DNA from: Planctomycetota bacterium
Lineage (GTDB): Bacteria > Planctomycetota > Phycisphaerae > Sedimentisphaerales > Anaerobacaceae
Length of the DNA: 64,000 nucleotides
Direction: 5' to 3'
Assembly (NCBI GenBank): GCA_030605475.1
Contig: JAUWIG010000037.1
Location: forward strand, 1 to 64,000
In this document: positions 42,689-50,633 of the stretch, one piece after another
How the letters are laid out: each line of letters begins with the position of its first letter
Position numbering within the stretch: position 1 is the first letter of the stretch
Made by a program: the position numbers and the translations under genes
Notes under the pieces: generated by a model
What the model saw: the letters and a program-made list of their open reading frames with translations, nothing else
Told to the model about the DNA's origin: nothing
Databases searched by the model: none

Positions 42689-42709
42689 GCCAATAGCGGC
42701 AAGATATAG
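42669..42709 (+). promoter_or_regulatory. Two NrdR-box-like operators in front of nrdR
   Basis: CTATATCTTG (42669-42678) and CAAGATATAG (42700-42709) each match the NrdR-box core CWATATATWG at 9 of 10 positions and are inverted copies of each other. Their starts are 31 bases apart, the three-turn spacing known for NrdR boxes. The first lies in the promoter spacer, the second just after the -10 box, so binding would block nrdR transcription (autoregulation, inferred). Confidence 0.75.
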
Positions 42710-42777
42710 TCTTGGTTTGATGAGATGCGAATAGTTTTTGGTGTCCTGATAAATCGGGAGTGAGGTGGCTTCGGCTT

Positions 42778-43269
42778 GTGAAATGTCCCTTTTGCAAGGA
42801 AGATCGGGATAAAGTTATTGATTCGCGTTCAAGCGATGCTGGCAGAGTAATCAGGCGCCGCCGTCAATGCTTGGTGTGCAAAAGACGCTTTACAACCTAT
42901 GAAAAGATAGGTGAAAGCTTTAAACTCTATGTTGTGAAGAAGGACAATTTGCGAGTCCCTTATGATAGGGACAAAATCATTGCTGGTTTGCAGAAGGCTT
43001 GTTACAAGAGACCTGTCTCAGCCGAGCGGATTCAGCAGGTAGCTGACAGGGTAGAAGAGAATATATTCCGCAACTTTGACAAGGAGGTTTCATCAGCTTT
43101 TATCGGCGAAAGCGTAATGAAGCATCTTCGCCAGGTTGATAAGGTCGCATACATTCGCTTTGCAAGTGTCTATCGGGACTTCGAGGATGCGGGCGAGTTG
43201 ATTGAGGAAGTCAGTCAGGTTATTGCCGAAGCCAGGCATGATGGTCAGCCGAAGCTTTTCGATACCTGA
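42778..43269 (+). CDS. nrdR: Ribonucleotide reductase transcriptional repressor NrdR
   Basis: A 163-aa regulator that senses ATP/dATP and represses ribonucleotide reductase genes. GTG 42778 gives the family start MKCPFC; a GTG six codons upstream is less likely. The zinc ribbon uses Cys3, Cys6, Cys31 and Cys34 (RRRRQCLVCKRRFTTYEKI). The ATP-cone follows (VVKKDNLRVPYDRDKIIAGLQKAC) and the C-terminal block VAYIRFASVYRDFEDAGEL. Two NrdR-box-like sites precede the gene. The next gene is also an ATP-cone protein. No ribonucleotide reductase gene is in the window. Confidence 0.95.
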   Translation: MKCPFCKEDRDKVIDSRSSDAGRVIRRRRQCLVCKRRFTTYEKIGESFKLYVVKKDNLRVPYDRDKIIAGLQKACYKRPVSAERIQQVADRVEENIFRNFDKEVSSAFIGESVMKHLRQVDKVAYIRFASVYRDFEDAGELIEEVSQVIAEARHDGQPKLFDT

Positions 43270-43351
43270 GAAATAAAAGGCATTCGTTGGTTCCGCGGCT
43301 GAAGAACCAAGTTGCGGGTGGCGTGTCTTTGCAGGAAGCTAAAGAGGGAGG

Positions 43352-43933
43352 ATGAAGATGCAGCTTAAAGTCATAAAAACGGACGGAAGCGTTGAAAAAT
43401 ATTTGCACACCAAAGTCATTGGTGCTATCAGTAACGCTCTTGACGAAGTGGGCCAGACTGATATCGGCGTTGCCGAAGAGCTTGCGGAGACGGTGACATA
43501 TTTTCTTTATCACGGACAGAAGCCTAACAGTGTAACCAGCAGCGAAATTTTTTCCATAATTAAGGTGGTTCTGACGGCTACTGGATATGAAGAGGCTGCA
43601 ATCGCGCTGAGTGAGCATCATTTTGAGCGAAGGCTTAAGCGTTCGCGAATTGAGGTTGTTTCAGTTGATATTCAGGAATTGGTTGATGCTGAGGCGCTCG
43701 CCGAGACCAAACAATTGGGCGACACAAGCCGCTGGGACAAGTTCATAATAGTAAATGACCTCGTAACCAAGTATGATGTTTCCCGGCAAACGGCCAGGAC
43801 GATTGCTTCGATGGTTGAGGAGAAAATCTTTGGTATGGGCCTTACTTTGGTTCCGACCAGTTTGATAAAACAGCTTGTTTTGGGCGACATTGCCACTGTG
43901 CTCCGGGCCCAGCGCCAGCTGCAAACCGTCTAA
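43352..43933 (+). CDS. ATP-cone domain protein
   Basis: A 193-aa protein with an N-terminal ATP-cone (VIKTDGSVEKYLHTKVIGAISNALDEVG), the nucleotide-sensing module of NrdR and ribonucleotide reductases. The rest is helical, with DTSRWDKFIIVNDLVTKYDVSRQTARTIA reading like a helix-turn-helix or a second cone-like unit. Function unknown; possibly a regulator or stand-alone nucleotide sensor. It follows nrdR by 82 bases, with a short hairpin (TTGGTTC/GAACCAA, 43287-43310) between, and may share the NrdR-controlled promoter. GGGAGGA serves as ribosome binding site. Confidence 0.75.
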   Translation: MKMQLKVIKTDGSVEKYLHTKVIGAISNALDEVGQTDIGVAEELAETVTYFLYHGQKPNSVTSSEIFSIIKVVLTATGYEEAAIALSEHHFERRLKRSRIEVVSVDIQELVDAEALAETKQLGDTSRWDKFIIVNDLVTKYDVSRQTARTIASMVEEKIFGMGLTLVPTSLIKQLVLGDIATVLRAQRQLQTV

Positions 43934-43938
43934 AACAC

Positions 43939-44871
43939 TTATTTGATATCGTTCAGTAATCTCTTTGTGCGCTCGAAAATTTTTTCGGCTGGTTCCTCAG
44001 CCTCAATATCGAGCCAGTTTACGTTTTTGAAGGTCTTAAACCAGGTCCGCTGATTCTTGGCTAATCGGCGGGTGTTCTTCTTTATAAGTTCAATCGCGTC
44101 TTCCAAACTAATCTTTCCATTTAGATAATCGATTATCTCGGCGTAGCCGATTGCGCATCGGGCTTGTTGGCTTAAAGGTTTGTCTTCAGCCAGCAGCGAT
44201 TTGACCTCATCGACAAGGCCTGCAGCAATCATCCTTTTTACCCGCTGGTTTGTCCGGTTGCTGGTATCGGTTTTTTCCCTTCGCAGCCCGACTATGGTCC
44301 AGTTATGCAGGGTCTTTTCAGCGTTGAATTGCTGCTGCAGTTCTGAGATGGGCTTTCCGGTAAGCTGATAAACTTCCAAAGCCCGGATTATACGTTTGGA
44401 GTCTCTGGGGCTGATGTTCTCGGCTGCTGCTGAATCGACAATTTGTAATTGACGATAGAGTTGTTCCAGCCCCTCAGCTTGCGCTCGTTGCCGCAATTGG
44501 CTGCGTATTTGCTCATCACTCCCTGGGCCTTCAAACAGGCCGTAGAGTAACGCCTTGATGTACAGGGCCGTTCCGCCAACCGCGATTATTTTTCTTTTTC
44601 GGCGTTTTATCTGCTCTATCGCCTCATAGGCCAAATCGAGAAAGCTGCCTACGCTAAACGATTCGCTCGGCTCGGCTACGTCAATTAAATGGTATTTAAT
44701 ACGCTCGCGGGTCTCTTTCGACGGCTTACCGGTGCCGATATCCATTCGACGGTAGACCTTCATTGAGTCGATACTGATTATTTCAGCACCGGTTGTCTCG
44801 GCCAAACGTGAGGCCAATCGCCCTTTGCCAGAGGCGGTAACGCCAGGAATTAAAACCATATCCGTATTCAT
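43939..44871 (-). CDS. miaA: tRNA dimethylallyltransferase
   Basis: Adds a dimethylallyl group to A37 of tRNAs reading codons starting with U. The 310-aa protein has the P-loop GVTASGKG (10-17), EIISIDSMKVYRRMDIGTGKP, the substrate region YHLIDVAEPSESFSVG and VGGTALYIKALLYGLFEG. The first P-loop position is usually GPT, here GVT. The dimethylallyl donor comes from the isoprenoid route whose genes ispA and dxs lie immediately beyond, on the opposite strand. Confidence 0.95.
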   Translation of the reverse strand: MNTDMVLIPGVTASGKGRLASRLAETTGAEIISIDSMKVYRRMDIGTGKPSKETRERIKYHLIDVAEPSESFSVGSFLDLAYEAIEQIKRRKRKIIAVGGTALYIKALLYGLFEGPGSDEQIRSQLRQRAQAEGLEQLYRQLQIVDSAAAENISPRDSKRIIRALEVYQLTGKPISELQQQFNAEKTLHNWTIVGLRREKTDTSNRTNQRVKRMIAAGLVDEVKSLLAEDKPLSQQARCAIGYAEIIDYLNGKISLEDAIELIKKNTRRLAKNQRTWFKTFKNVNWLDIEAEEPAEKIFERTKRLLNDIK

Positions 44872-44949
44872 AATTTGCTGTAAAAGTCTATAAAAATGAG
44901 TATAATACGAAGTTTAGGGCTAAAACGCAAAATTTAAGCCTTTCAGGGG

Positions 44950-45001
44950 CCCACATTTTGCGACGTATTGCAAAATGGGTTCCCTCGCAAAATGGGAACT
45001 A
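44950..45001 (+). repeat. Palindromic repeat upstream of the prenyltransferase gene
   Basis: CCCACATTTTGC pairs with GCAAAATGGG around GACGTATT, and GTTCCC pairs with GGGAAC around a second GCAAAATG copy. If read from ATG 44968 it would encode an N-terminal extension of the next gene. Confidence 0.6.
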
Positions 45002-45021
45002 ACAGAGCAAGGAAACCGTAT

Positions 45022-45987
45022 ATGTCGACAGCCAAGGCCGTCAATTCAGATTTTAACACTCGATTGCGCGAGAAAGCGCAATTTGTGAACGATACCCTGC
45101 AGCGGCTTTTAGCTTCTCAGCAGATAGATAGCGATTTGAAAGAAGCGCTTAGGTACACCCTTGAAGCCCAGGGCAAGCGGGTGCGGTCGGCCTTGGTCCT
45201 CTGGTGTTGCGATCTTGTCGGCCAGCGAGTGAACCACAACGCTAAAATCGCCGCCGCGGCCATTGAAATGGTGCACACCTATTCGCTTGTCCACGATGAT
45301 TTGCCGGCGATGGATGATGATGACTTTCGCCGAGGCTTGCCAACCTGTCATAAGGCCTTTGATGAGGCCACGGCTATCCTGGTCGGCGATGCCCTCTTGA
45401 CGCTTGCCTTTGAGGTTTTGGCAAAGGAGATTGATGAGCCGACCGTTGCGGTAAGATTGATTGGCCAATTAGCCCGGGCAGCCGGGCCGGCGGGAATGAT
45501 TGCAGGACAAATGGCCGACCTGAAGGCCGAGGGACGACACAGAGCCCCGAGCGTGAGCGAGGGGTACCATCCACAGGCTTCGCCGGTGCCAACCTCCCGA
45601 GAATCGAGCATTGAGTTACTTGAATATATTCACATCAATAAAACAGCCAAGATGTTCCAATGTGCCGCTGCAATGGGAGCTATCTGTGGCCGAGCAAATG
45701 ATAGTCAATTTGACTGTTTGTGTGAATACGGCTTAAAGATTGGCCTGGGCTTTCAGATAGCTGACGATATTCTTGATGTATGTGCTTCGAGTGAGCAGTT
45801 GGGCAAAACCGCCGGTAAAGACGCCAGGGCCGCCAAGTGCACTTACCCGGCCGTGCTGGGTTTGGAAGGAGCCAAAGAATTGGAGAAAAAGCTCGCTGAC
45901 GAAGCAGTAGTGCTATTGGCTCCATTCGGCCAAAAAGCCGACACCCTCAGAAAACTCGCTATGGCCCTGCTCCAAAGAACAAGGTAG
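45022..45987 (+). CDS. ispA: Short-chain polyprenyl (farnesyl/geranylgeranyl) diphosphate synthase
   Basis: Condenses isopentenyl diphosphate with allylic diphosphates. From ATG 45022 the protein has about 321 aa. The first aspartate-rich motif is VHDDLPAMDDDDFRRG and the second is GFQIADDILDV; KRVRSALVLWCCD and LVGDALLTLAFEVL complete the fold. Between AEG and LLEYIHINKT sits an extra ~26 residues (RHRAPSVSEGYHPQASPV and following), absent from ordinary family members and coded by GC-rich repeat DNA with CCCCGAGC/GCGAGGGG arms. dxs follows after 15 bases. Confidence 0.92.
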   Translation: MSTAKAVNSDFNTRLREKAQFVNDTLQRLLASQQIDSDLKEALRYTLEAQGKRVRSALVLWCCDLVGQRVNHNAKIAAAAIEMVHTYSLVHDDLPAMDDDDFRRGLPTCHKAFDEATAILVGDALLTLAFEVLAKEIDEPTVAVRLIGQLARAAGPAGMIAGQMADLKAEGRHRAPSVSEGYHPQASPVPTSRESSIELLEYIHINKTAKMFQCAAAMGAICGRANDSQFDCLCEYGLKIGLGFQIADDILDVCASSEQLGKTAGKDARAAKCTYPAVLGLEGAKELEKKLADEAVVLLAPFGQKADTLRKLAMALLQRTR

Positions 45988-46002
45988 CGAGAAGAATTTT
46001 TG

Positions 46003-48030
46003 ATGACTAACTTTTTAGAGCAAATAAATAGTCCTGACGATTTGAAGAAGCTCTCGGTCGATGAGTTAAACGCCTTGGCCGGTGAAATGCGCGAGTTTAT
46101 TTTAGATTCGGTCAGTAAGACCGGAGGCCATCTGGCCAGCAGTCTTGGCGTAGTCGAATTGACCTTGGCGATGCACTGCGTATTCGATTTTAAAAAAGAC
46201 AAGCTCCTCTGGGATGTCGGCCACCAATGTTATGCCCATAAAATCATTACCGGAAGGAAAGATGCGTTCGCCCGTCTTCGCCAGTCTGGCGGCATAAGCG
46301 GATTTCCAAACCCAGATGAGAGCGCATATGACCAGTTCGTCGTCGGCCACGCCGGAACCTCAATAGCCACTGCAATCGGTATGGCTTTAGGGGAAGAATT
46401 AAAAACTGAAAATGAAAAATTAAAAAGTGAAGACCAGGAACGCGATACGCAATACGCGATACGCCATACGAATAAAATCGTGGCACTAATCGGCGATGCC
46501 AGTATTGTTAATGGCGTTTCCTTTGAAGCGCTCAATAATCTCGGATTGGTCGAGAGGCAATTACTTATCGTGCTCAACGACAACTCGATGGCAATAGACC
46601 CTACTGCCGGAGCGCTCGCGAAATACTTTTCCAAAGTCCGGCTGAGCCACACCTATGAGGATTTGCGCAGGACCACTAAAAATATCCTCGAGCACCTGCC
46701 TGTTATCGGCAAAAGCGTCGAGGAAGCGGTCGAAAAGATTAAAAAAGGTATTCGAATGGCTCTGCCGACCAGTCAAATGTTTGAGAGCTTGAATATTCCG
46801 TACTTTGGTCCTGTTGACGGCCACGATATTAGTTCGCTTATAAAATTGTTCACTGCGTTAGCCCAGTTGGATAGCCCGGTGGTTCTGCACGTTTACACAA
46901 AGAAGGGCAAAGGCTTTAGTCCCGCTGAGCAGGATAGGCCCAAATTCCATTCGACCGGCCCGTTTAAGATGAACGGGGACCTCGTGGAGCCGGATTCGGT
47001 TGCGGCCAGACGTAGCTTCACCGATGTATTTGGAGAGCATTTAACACACTTGGCGGAAAAGGACAAAAGAATCGTTGCTATAACCTCGGCAATGTGTGAT
47101 GGCACAGGCCTGGGCGAATTTCGCAGCAGGTTCGCTGACAGATTCTACGATGTGGGTATTGCCGAAAGCGCAGCTGTGGATATCGCCGCCGGCTTAGCCA
47201 GGAGCGGCTTAAAGCCGGTGGTCTGTATATATTCGACTTTCCTGCAGCGAAGTTTCGACCAGATATTTCAGGAAGTGGCCCTGCAGAATTTGCCGGTTGT
47301 TTTTTGTATCGACAGGTCTGGGGTCGTTGGCTCGGATGGGCCGACGCATCATGGCCTGATGGATATTGGTTTTTTGCGGATGATGCCGAATATAGTCCTG
47401 GTGGCGCCCGCCGATGAGGTTGAATTGAAATTGGCTTTGGAATTTGCTTTGAGTGAAAATAGGCCCGTTGCTTTAAGGTATCCGAAAGACGTTGTGCCAT
47501 CCGACGATTTTGATAGAACTGCTTGCACTGAGTCGTTTAAGTTGGGCAAAAGCGTGGTTGTTAGGCAGGGTATGGACTCAGCTGTTGTAATTGTTACTTA
47601 TGGCAGTGTGCTTACCGAGGCACTGAAAGCGGCCCAGATGCTGGCCGAAGATGGCATTGAAATTGATGTGATAAATGCAAGGTTCGCTGCTCCCATCGAT
47701 GAAGAGATAATTTCTCTGCTCGGGCAGGGCAAAGGTATAATAACGGTAGAGGACCATCGTCTTGCCTGTGGGTTCGGCTCTGGCTTACTCGAATCAGCTG
47801 CAGCGTATTCGTCGCGCATATTGCGTGATGCGTATCGCGCAAAACAAAAACGCAATATGCAATCTTGGCCTCAAGCGAAGCGAAGGCACGATATACGCAA
47901 TACGGGAATAGTTACGCTTGGAATGCCTAAAGAATTTATAAAACACGATTCTCGCAGTGCTCAGCTTATGGAAGCGAGCGTAAATGCCGATGAAATAGCA
48001 CGGACGGTGAAAGAAATGTTGAAAGCGTGA
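46003..48030 (+). CDS. dxs: 1-deoxy-D-xylulose-5-phosphate synthase with two repeat-coded insertions
   Basis: TPP enzyme joining pyruvate and glyceraldehyde 3-phosphate, the entry step of the MEP isoprenoid route and a source of the pyridoxal precursor. The 675-aa protein shows LLWDVGHQCYAHKIITGR, GHAGTSIATAIGMALGEEL, GDASIVNGVSFEALNN, DGPTHHGLMDIGFLR and EDHRLACGFGSGLLES. It is some 40-50 residues longer than usual. Extra residues lie at about 133-157 (TENEKLKSEDQERDTQYAIR) and near 604-635 (YRAKQKRNMQSWPQAKRRHD); both are encoded by dispersed repeats and fall in surface-type loops. Operon with ispA, probably also nadK. Confidence 0.94.
   Translation: MTNFLEQINSPDDLKKLSVDELNALAGEMREFILDSVSKTGGHLASSLGVVELTLAMHCVFDFKKDKLLWDVGHQCYAHKIITGRKDAFARLRQSGGISGFPNPDESAYDQFVVGHAGTSIATAIGMALGEELKTENEKLKSEDQERDTQYAIRHTNKIVALIGDASIVNGVSFEALNNLGLVERQLLIVLNDNSMAIDPTAGALAKYFSKVRLSHTYEDLRRTTKNILEHLPVIGKSVEEAVEKIKKGIRMALPTSQMFESLNIPYFGPVDGHDISSLIKLFTALAQLDSPVVLHVYTKKGKGFSPAEQDRPKFHSTGPFKMNGDLVEPDSVAARRSFTDVFGEHLTHLAEKDKRIVAITSAMCDGTGLGEFRSRFADRFYDVGIAESAAVDIAAGLARSGLKPVVCIYSTFLQRSFDQIFQEVALQNLPVVFCIDRSGVVGSDGPTHHGLMDIGFLRMMPNIVLVAPADEVELKLALEFALSENRPVALRYPKDVVPSDDFDRTACTESFKLGKSVVVRQGMDSAVVIVTYGSVLTEALKAAQMLAEDGIEIDVINARFAAPIDEEIISLLGQGKGIITVEDHRLACGFGSGLLESAAAYSSRILRDAYRAKQKRNMQSWPQAKRRHDIRNTGIVTLGMPKEFIKHDSRSAQLMEASVNADEIARTVKEMLKA
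46399..46474 (+). repeat. Dispersed repeats in frame in dxs, first site
   Basis: An A-rich unit (AAAACTGAAAATGAAAAATT) is joined to ATACGC/GATACG tandem phrases. Both halves have relatives elsewhere in the window (36405 and 47890). It adds about 23-25 residues just after GMALGEEL. Confidence 0.65.
47811..47907 (+). repeat. Palindromic repeat in frame in dxs, second site
   Basis: GCATATTGCGT (47816-47826) is perfectly complementary to ACGCAATATGC (47850-47860). ATACGCAATACG follows at about 47892. It lengthens the variable loop before GIVTLGMPKEFI by about 25 residues. Confidence 0.75.
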
Positions 48031-48096
48031 ACTACGTAGCATCGCATTTATGTTACGGGGTGAAGCGAAATACAGGATACGAAGTACGATTTTAAT

Positions 48097-48966
48097 ATGG
48101 CGAAAAGTAGTTTACCTAAATTAGTGGTTTTCGGCGACCCGAAGAAAGGACAGGTTGCTGAGGCTATTGAGGAATTTGCCGACTTTGCAAAAGGCAAGGC
48201 CCGGATAGTTGCAAGCTGTCATATCGATGAGTGCACAGCCGATATTTTGGAAGAGGTTGATTTTGCCGTCGTTTTTGGCGGCGATGGGAGCATTATTTCG
48301 GCTGCAAGGAGTTTGAATCAGAGTAATGTGCCCGTGATAGGTGTTAACCTCGGCAAGCTCGGCTTCCTCGCAGAATTCAGCGTTAGCGAGCTTAAGGACT
48401 TCTTCCCTTCTTTAACCTCAGGAAAAGCGCACATTGAGAAGCGGATGATGCTCAGTTGTAGAGTTTTAAGCGACAACAAGGAAAAATTTCGCTCGGTAGC
48501 TGTCAATGATGTTTTCATTGCGGCCGGTCCGCCTTTTAGAATGGTTGAACTGAAAGTATTGGTGGATGGTCAGCCGCTCGCCGGTTGTGTGAGTGACGGC
48601 CTTGTAATTTCCACTCCGACCGGCTCGACAGCTTATAATCTCTCCGCAGGAGGGCCGATACTGTCAGGGAAGATGGAGGCTATGGTTATTACCCCCATTT
48701 GTCCCCATTCGCTCAGCTTTCGGCCAATCGTTATCAATGCCGACAGCAGAGTGGATGTCTTTGGTGTCCGTGTCAATGAAGGTACGACCGTTTCTATCGA
48801 TGGCCAGATTTCGTTGAGACTGTCCGTTGACGATGTGGTCAGGGTCGAGAGGGAAAGGAGCGATTTTCTGATTGTCAATAACCCCCTTAGAACACATTGG
48901 GATACTTTGGCAGCTAAATTGAGTTGGGCCGAAAAGCCGAAATATAAAGTATTGGACAGTGAGTAG
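48097..48966 (+). CDS. nadK: NAD kinase
   Basis: Phosphorylates NAD to NADP. The 289-aa protein carries the family motifs FGGDGSIISAAR, GVNLGKLGFLAEF and SDGLVISTPTGSTAYNLSAGGPIL. The C-terminal region (VNEGTTVSIDGQISLRLSVDD) is normal. It lies 66 bases after dxs; the gap contains a TACGAAGTACG repeat and no good ribosome binding site. Confidence 0.95.
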   Translation: MAKSSLPKLVVFGDPKKGQVAEAIEEFADFAKGKARIVASCHIDECTADILEEVDFAVVFGGDGSIISAARSLNQSNVPVIGVNLGKLGFLAEFSVSELKDFFPSLTSGKAHIEKRMMLSCRVLSDNKEKFRSVAVNDVFIAAGPPFRMVELKVLVDGQPLAGCVSDGLVISTPTGSTAYNLSAGGPILSGKMEAMVITPICPHSLSFRPIVINADSRVDVFGVRVNEGTTVSIDGQISLRLSVDDVVRVERERSDFLIVNNPLRTHWDTLAAKLSWAEKPKYKVLDSE

Positions 48967-49037
48967 AACCACAAACCACGGACCACGAATCACGAAATTT
49001 GTGAACATACTTCTGGGCTAAAGAGTATTTAATTATT

Positions 49038-50582
49038 ATGAAGGCTCGACCGTTATTTATTGCGGCAGTGGTGTTTTTTACCTTCTTTTCGCCAACAGCT
49101 TGGGCGATTAATGGTTCCATTGGCTCCGGGACGGTTCCGCCGAGCAGTGTCCGCAGTGGCCTGATTCGCAGTCCTAATCCGATTGATACCACCGGTAACC
49201 GGCTGATTACCGGCAATGTTAGAGGCGGCAGGCACTTTCGCGGTGTTGTGCCGTATCGGGCGCCCTCTGATTTTGGAGCCAGGCTCGGCTCCTCATCGCT
49301 TTATTCGTTTTTGAGGGATTCAGCCGGCTCACAAGATTTCGGCCGTTTCTCCAGGACAGACAGACCATATTATTTACCTTCGAGGACGGTAACCACTACA
49401 ATGCCCGGTCGTTCTGGTGTCTTCAGGCCGCCCACTGCAAGGATTGCCGGTCGTGCTGAGAGTCCCGAGGCCATCAGTACTCTGCCGCCCTTGCCTAAAC
49501 AAAAGACTTTGTCCGATGGGGAAACTACCATATCTGATAGTATATTCAGGCCGATGTCGATGACAACACGGGAGCTGGAGAAAGTGCTCTTAAGTGAGGT
49601 AAAAAAGTACCAGCAAGGCAGGGAACCAATCTCGATTGATAGTATCGGCAAGCAACGCCGGTGGGAGGTGGAACAATTCCGGCGCAGCTTAAAACAGGTA
49701 AGCGACAGGGCGGCTGAACTTAAGCAAGGCCTGATGACCGGCAGGGATGATTCTTTACAGCTACCGACCAAAGGGGAGCCGAGCGAGGATGTCCCCCAAG
49801 GGTTAGAGCCACGGGTACCGAAGGAACAGATAGACGAAGATAAGCAGTTTGATATTTACGAGCAAATGAAGTGGCGGATTGATGACCTTCAAAAAACCCT
49901 TGAACAATTGTCTGAGGCCAAACAAAGCCAAGAAGCTGTTGATGGTTATAAAGAATCGGGTGAGCAGGAACCCTATTTTACGGCCTCCCCTGTGACAAGT
50001 CGAAAAATGGAAACACAGCAAAGTTCTCAGGCGGATAGGCTTTCTGAAGTTAGTTTATCTGCTGTCAGAGCTAAAGCCATTTTGGGTGAGCACAAGACTT
50101 TTGCCTCTTTTTCGAAAGATAAATTTAATGAGTATCTCAAGGCTGCGGAAGATTATCTAAAACAGGGCAGGTACTATCGGGCTGCGGATGCCTATACGCT
50201 GGCGTCGATTTACAAACCGGACGACCCCCTCGCGTACGCTGGTAAGAGCCATGCCTTATTTGTCGCAGGTGAATATATGAGCAGTGCCTTGTTCCTTGCC
50301 AGAGCTCTCGAGATTTTCCCCGAATACGCGCGGTTTAAAATCGACGTTGAGGTTATGGTAGGCGACAGGGACAAGCTTGAGAGCAGAGTGGTTGATGTTG
50401 AGCAATTGCTGAAAAAAAACGACGTGCCTGAGCTGCAGTTTTTGCTCAGCTATGTTTATTACCGGATGGGCAGACTCGACCGGGCTAAAAAAGCCATCAA
50501 CGCCGCTTATGAAAAGATGCCCCAGTCACGGGCTGTAACCGCACTTAAAAAGGCCATTGACGAACACGAGAGCGGCGGATAG
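49038..50582 (+). CDS. Secreted TPR-containing protein of unknown function
   Basis: A 514-aa protein with a clear signal peptide (AAVVFFTFFSPTAWA, cleavage after AWA). The first ~140 mature residues are Ser/Gly/Arg-rich, with SGTVPPSSVRSGLIRSPNPI. A coiled-coil like middle part (IDDLQKTLEQLSEAKQSQEA) follows, and the C-terminus holds TPR-like helix pairs (YLKQGRYYRAADAYTLASIY, LSYVYYRMGRLDRAKKAINA). Probably periplasmic and involved in protein-protein contacts. Upstream is a CACGGACCACGAATCACGAA dispersed repeat (about 48967). Confidence 0.7.
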   Translation: MKARPLFIAAVVFFTFFSPTAWAINGSIGSGTVPPSSVRSGLIRSPNPIDTTGNRLITGNVRGGRHFRGVVPYRAPSDFGARLGSSSLYSFLRDSAGSQDFGRFSRTDRPYYLPSRTVTTTMPGRSGVFRPPTARIAGRAESPEAISTLPPLPKQKTLSDGETTISDSIFRPMSMTTRELEKVLLSEVKKYQQGREPISIDSIGKQRRWEVEQFRRSLKQVSDRAAELKQGLMTGRDDSLQLPTKGEPSEDVPQGLEPRVPKEQIDEDKQFDIYEQMKWRIDDLQKTLEQLSEAKQSQEAVDGYKESGEQEPYFTASPVTSRKMETQQSSQADRLSEVSLSAVRAKAILGEHKTFASFSKDKFNEYLKAAEDYLKQGRYYRAADAYTLASIYKPDDPLAYAGKSHALFVAGEYMSSALFLARALEIFPEYARFKIDVEVMVGDRDKLESRVVDVEQLLKKNDVPELQFLLSYVYYRMGRLDRAKKAINAAYEKMPQSRAVTALKKAIDEHESGG

Positions 50583-50633
50583 AGGATGGTGTATAGAAGG
50601 AGGAAACTAAACGCTATACGCTAAGCGCTATTG

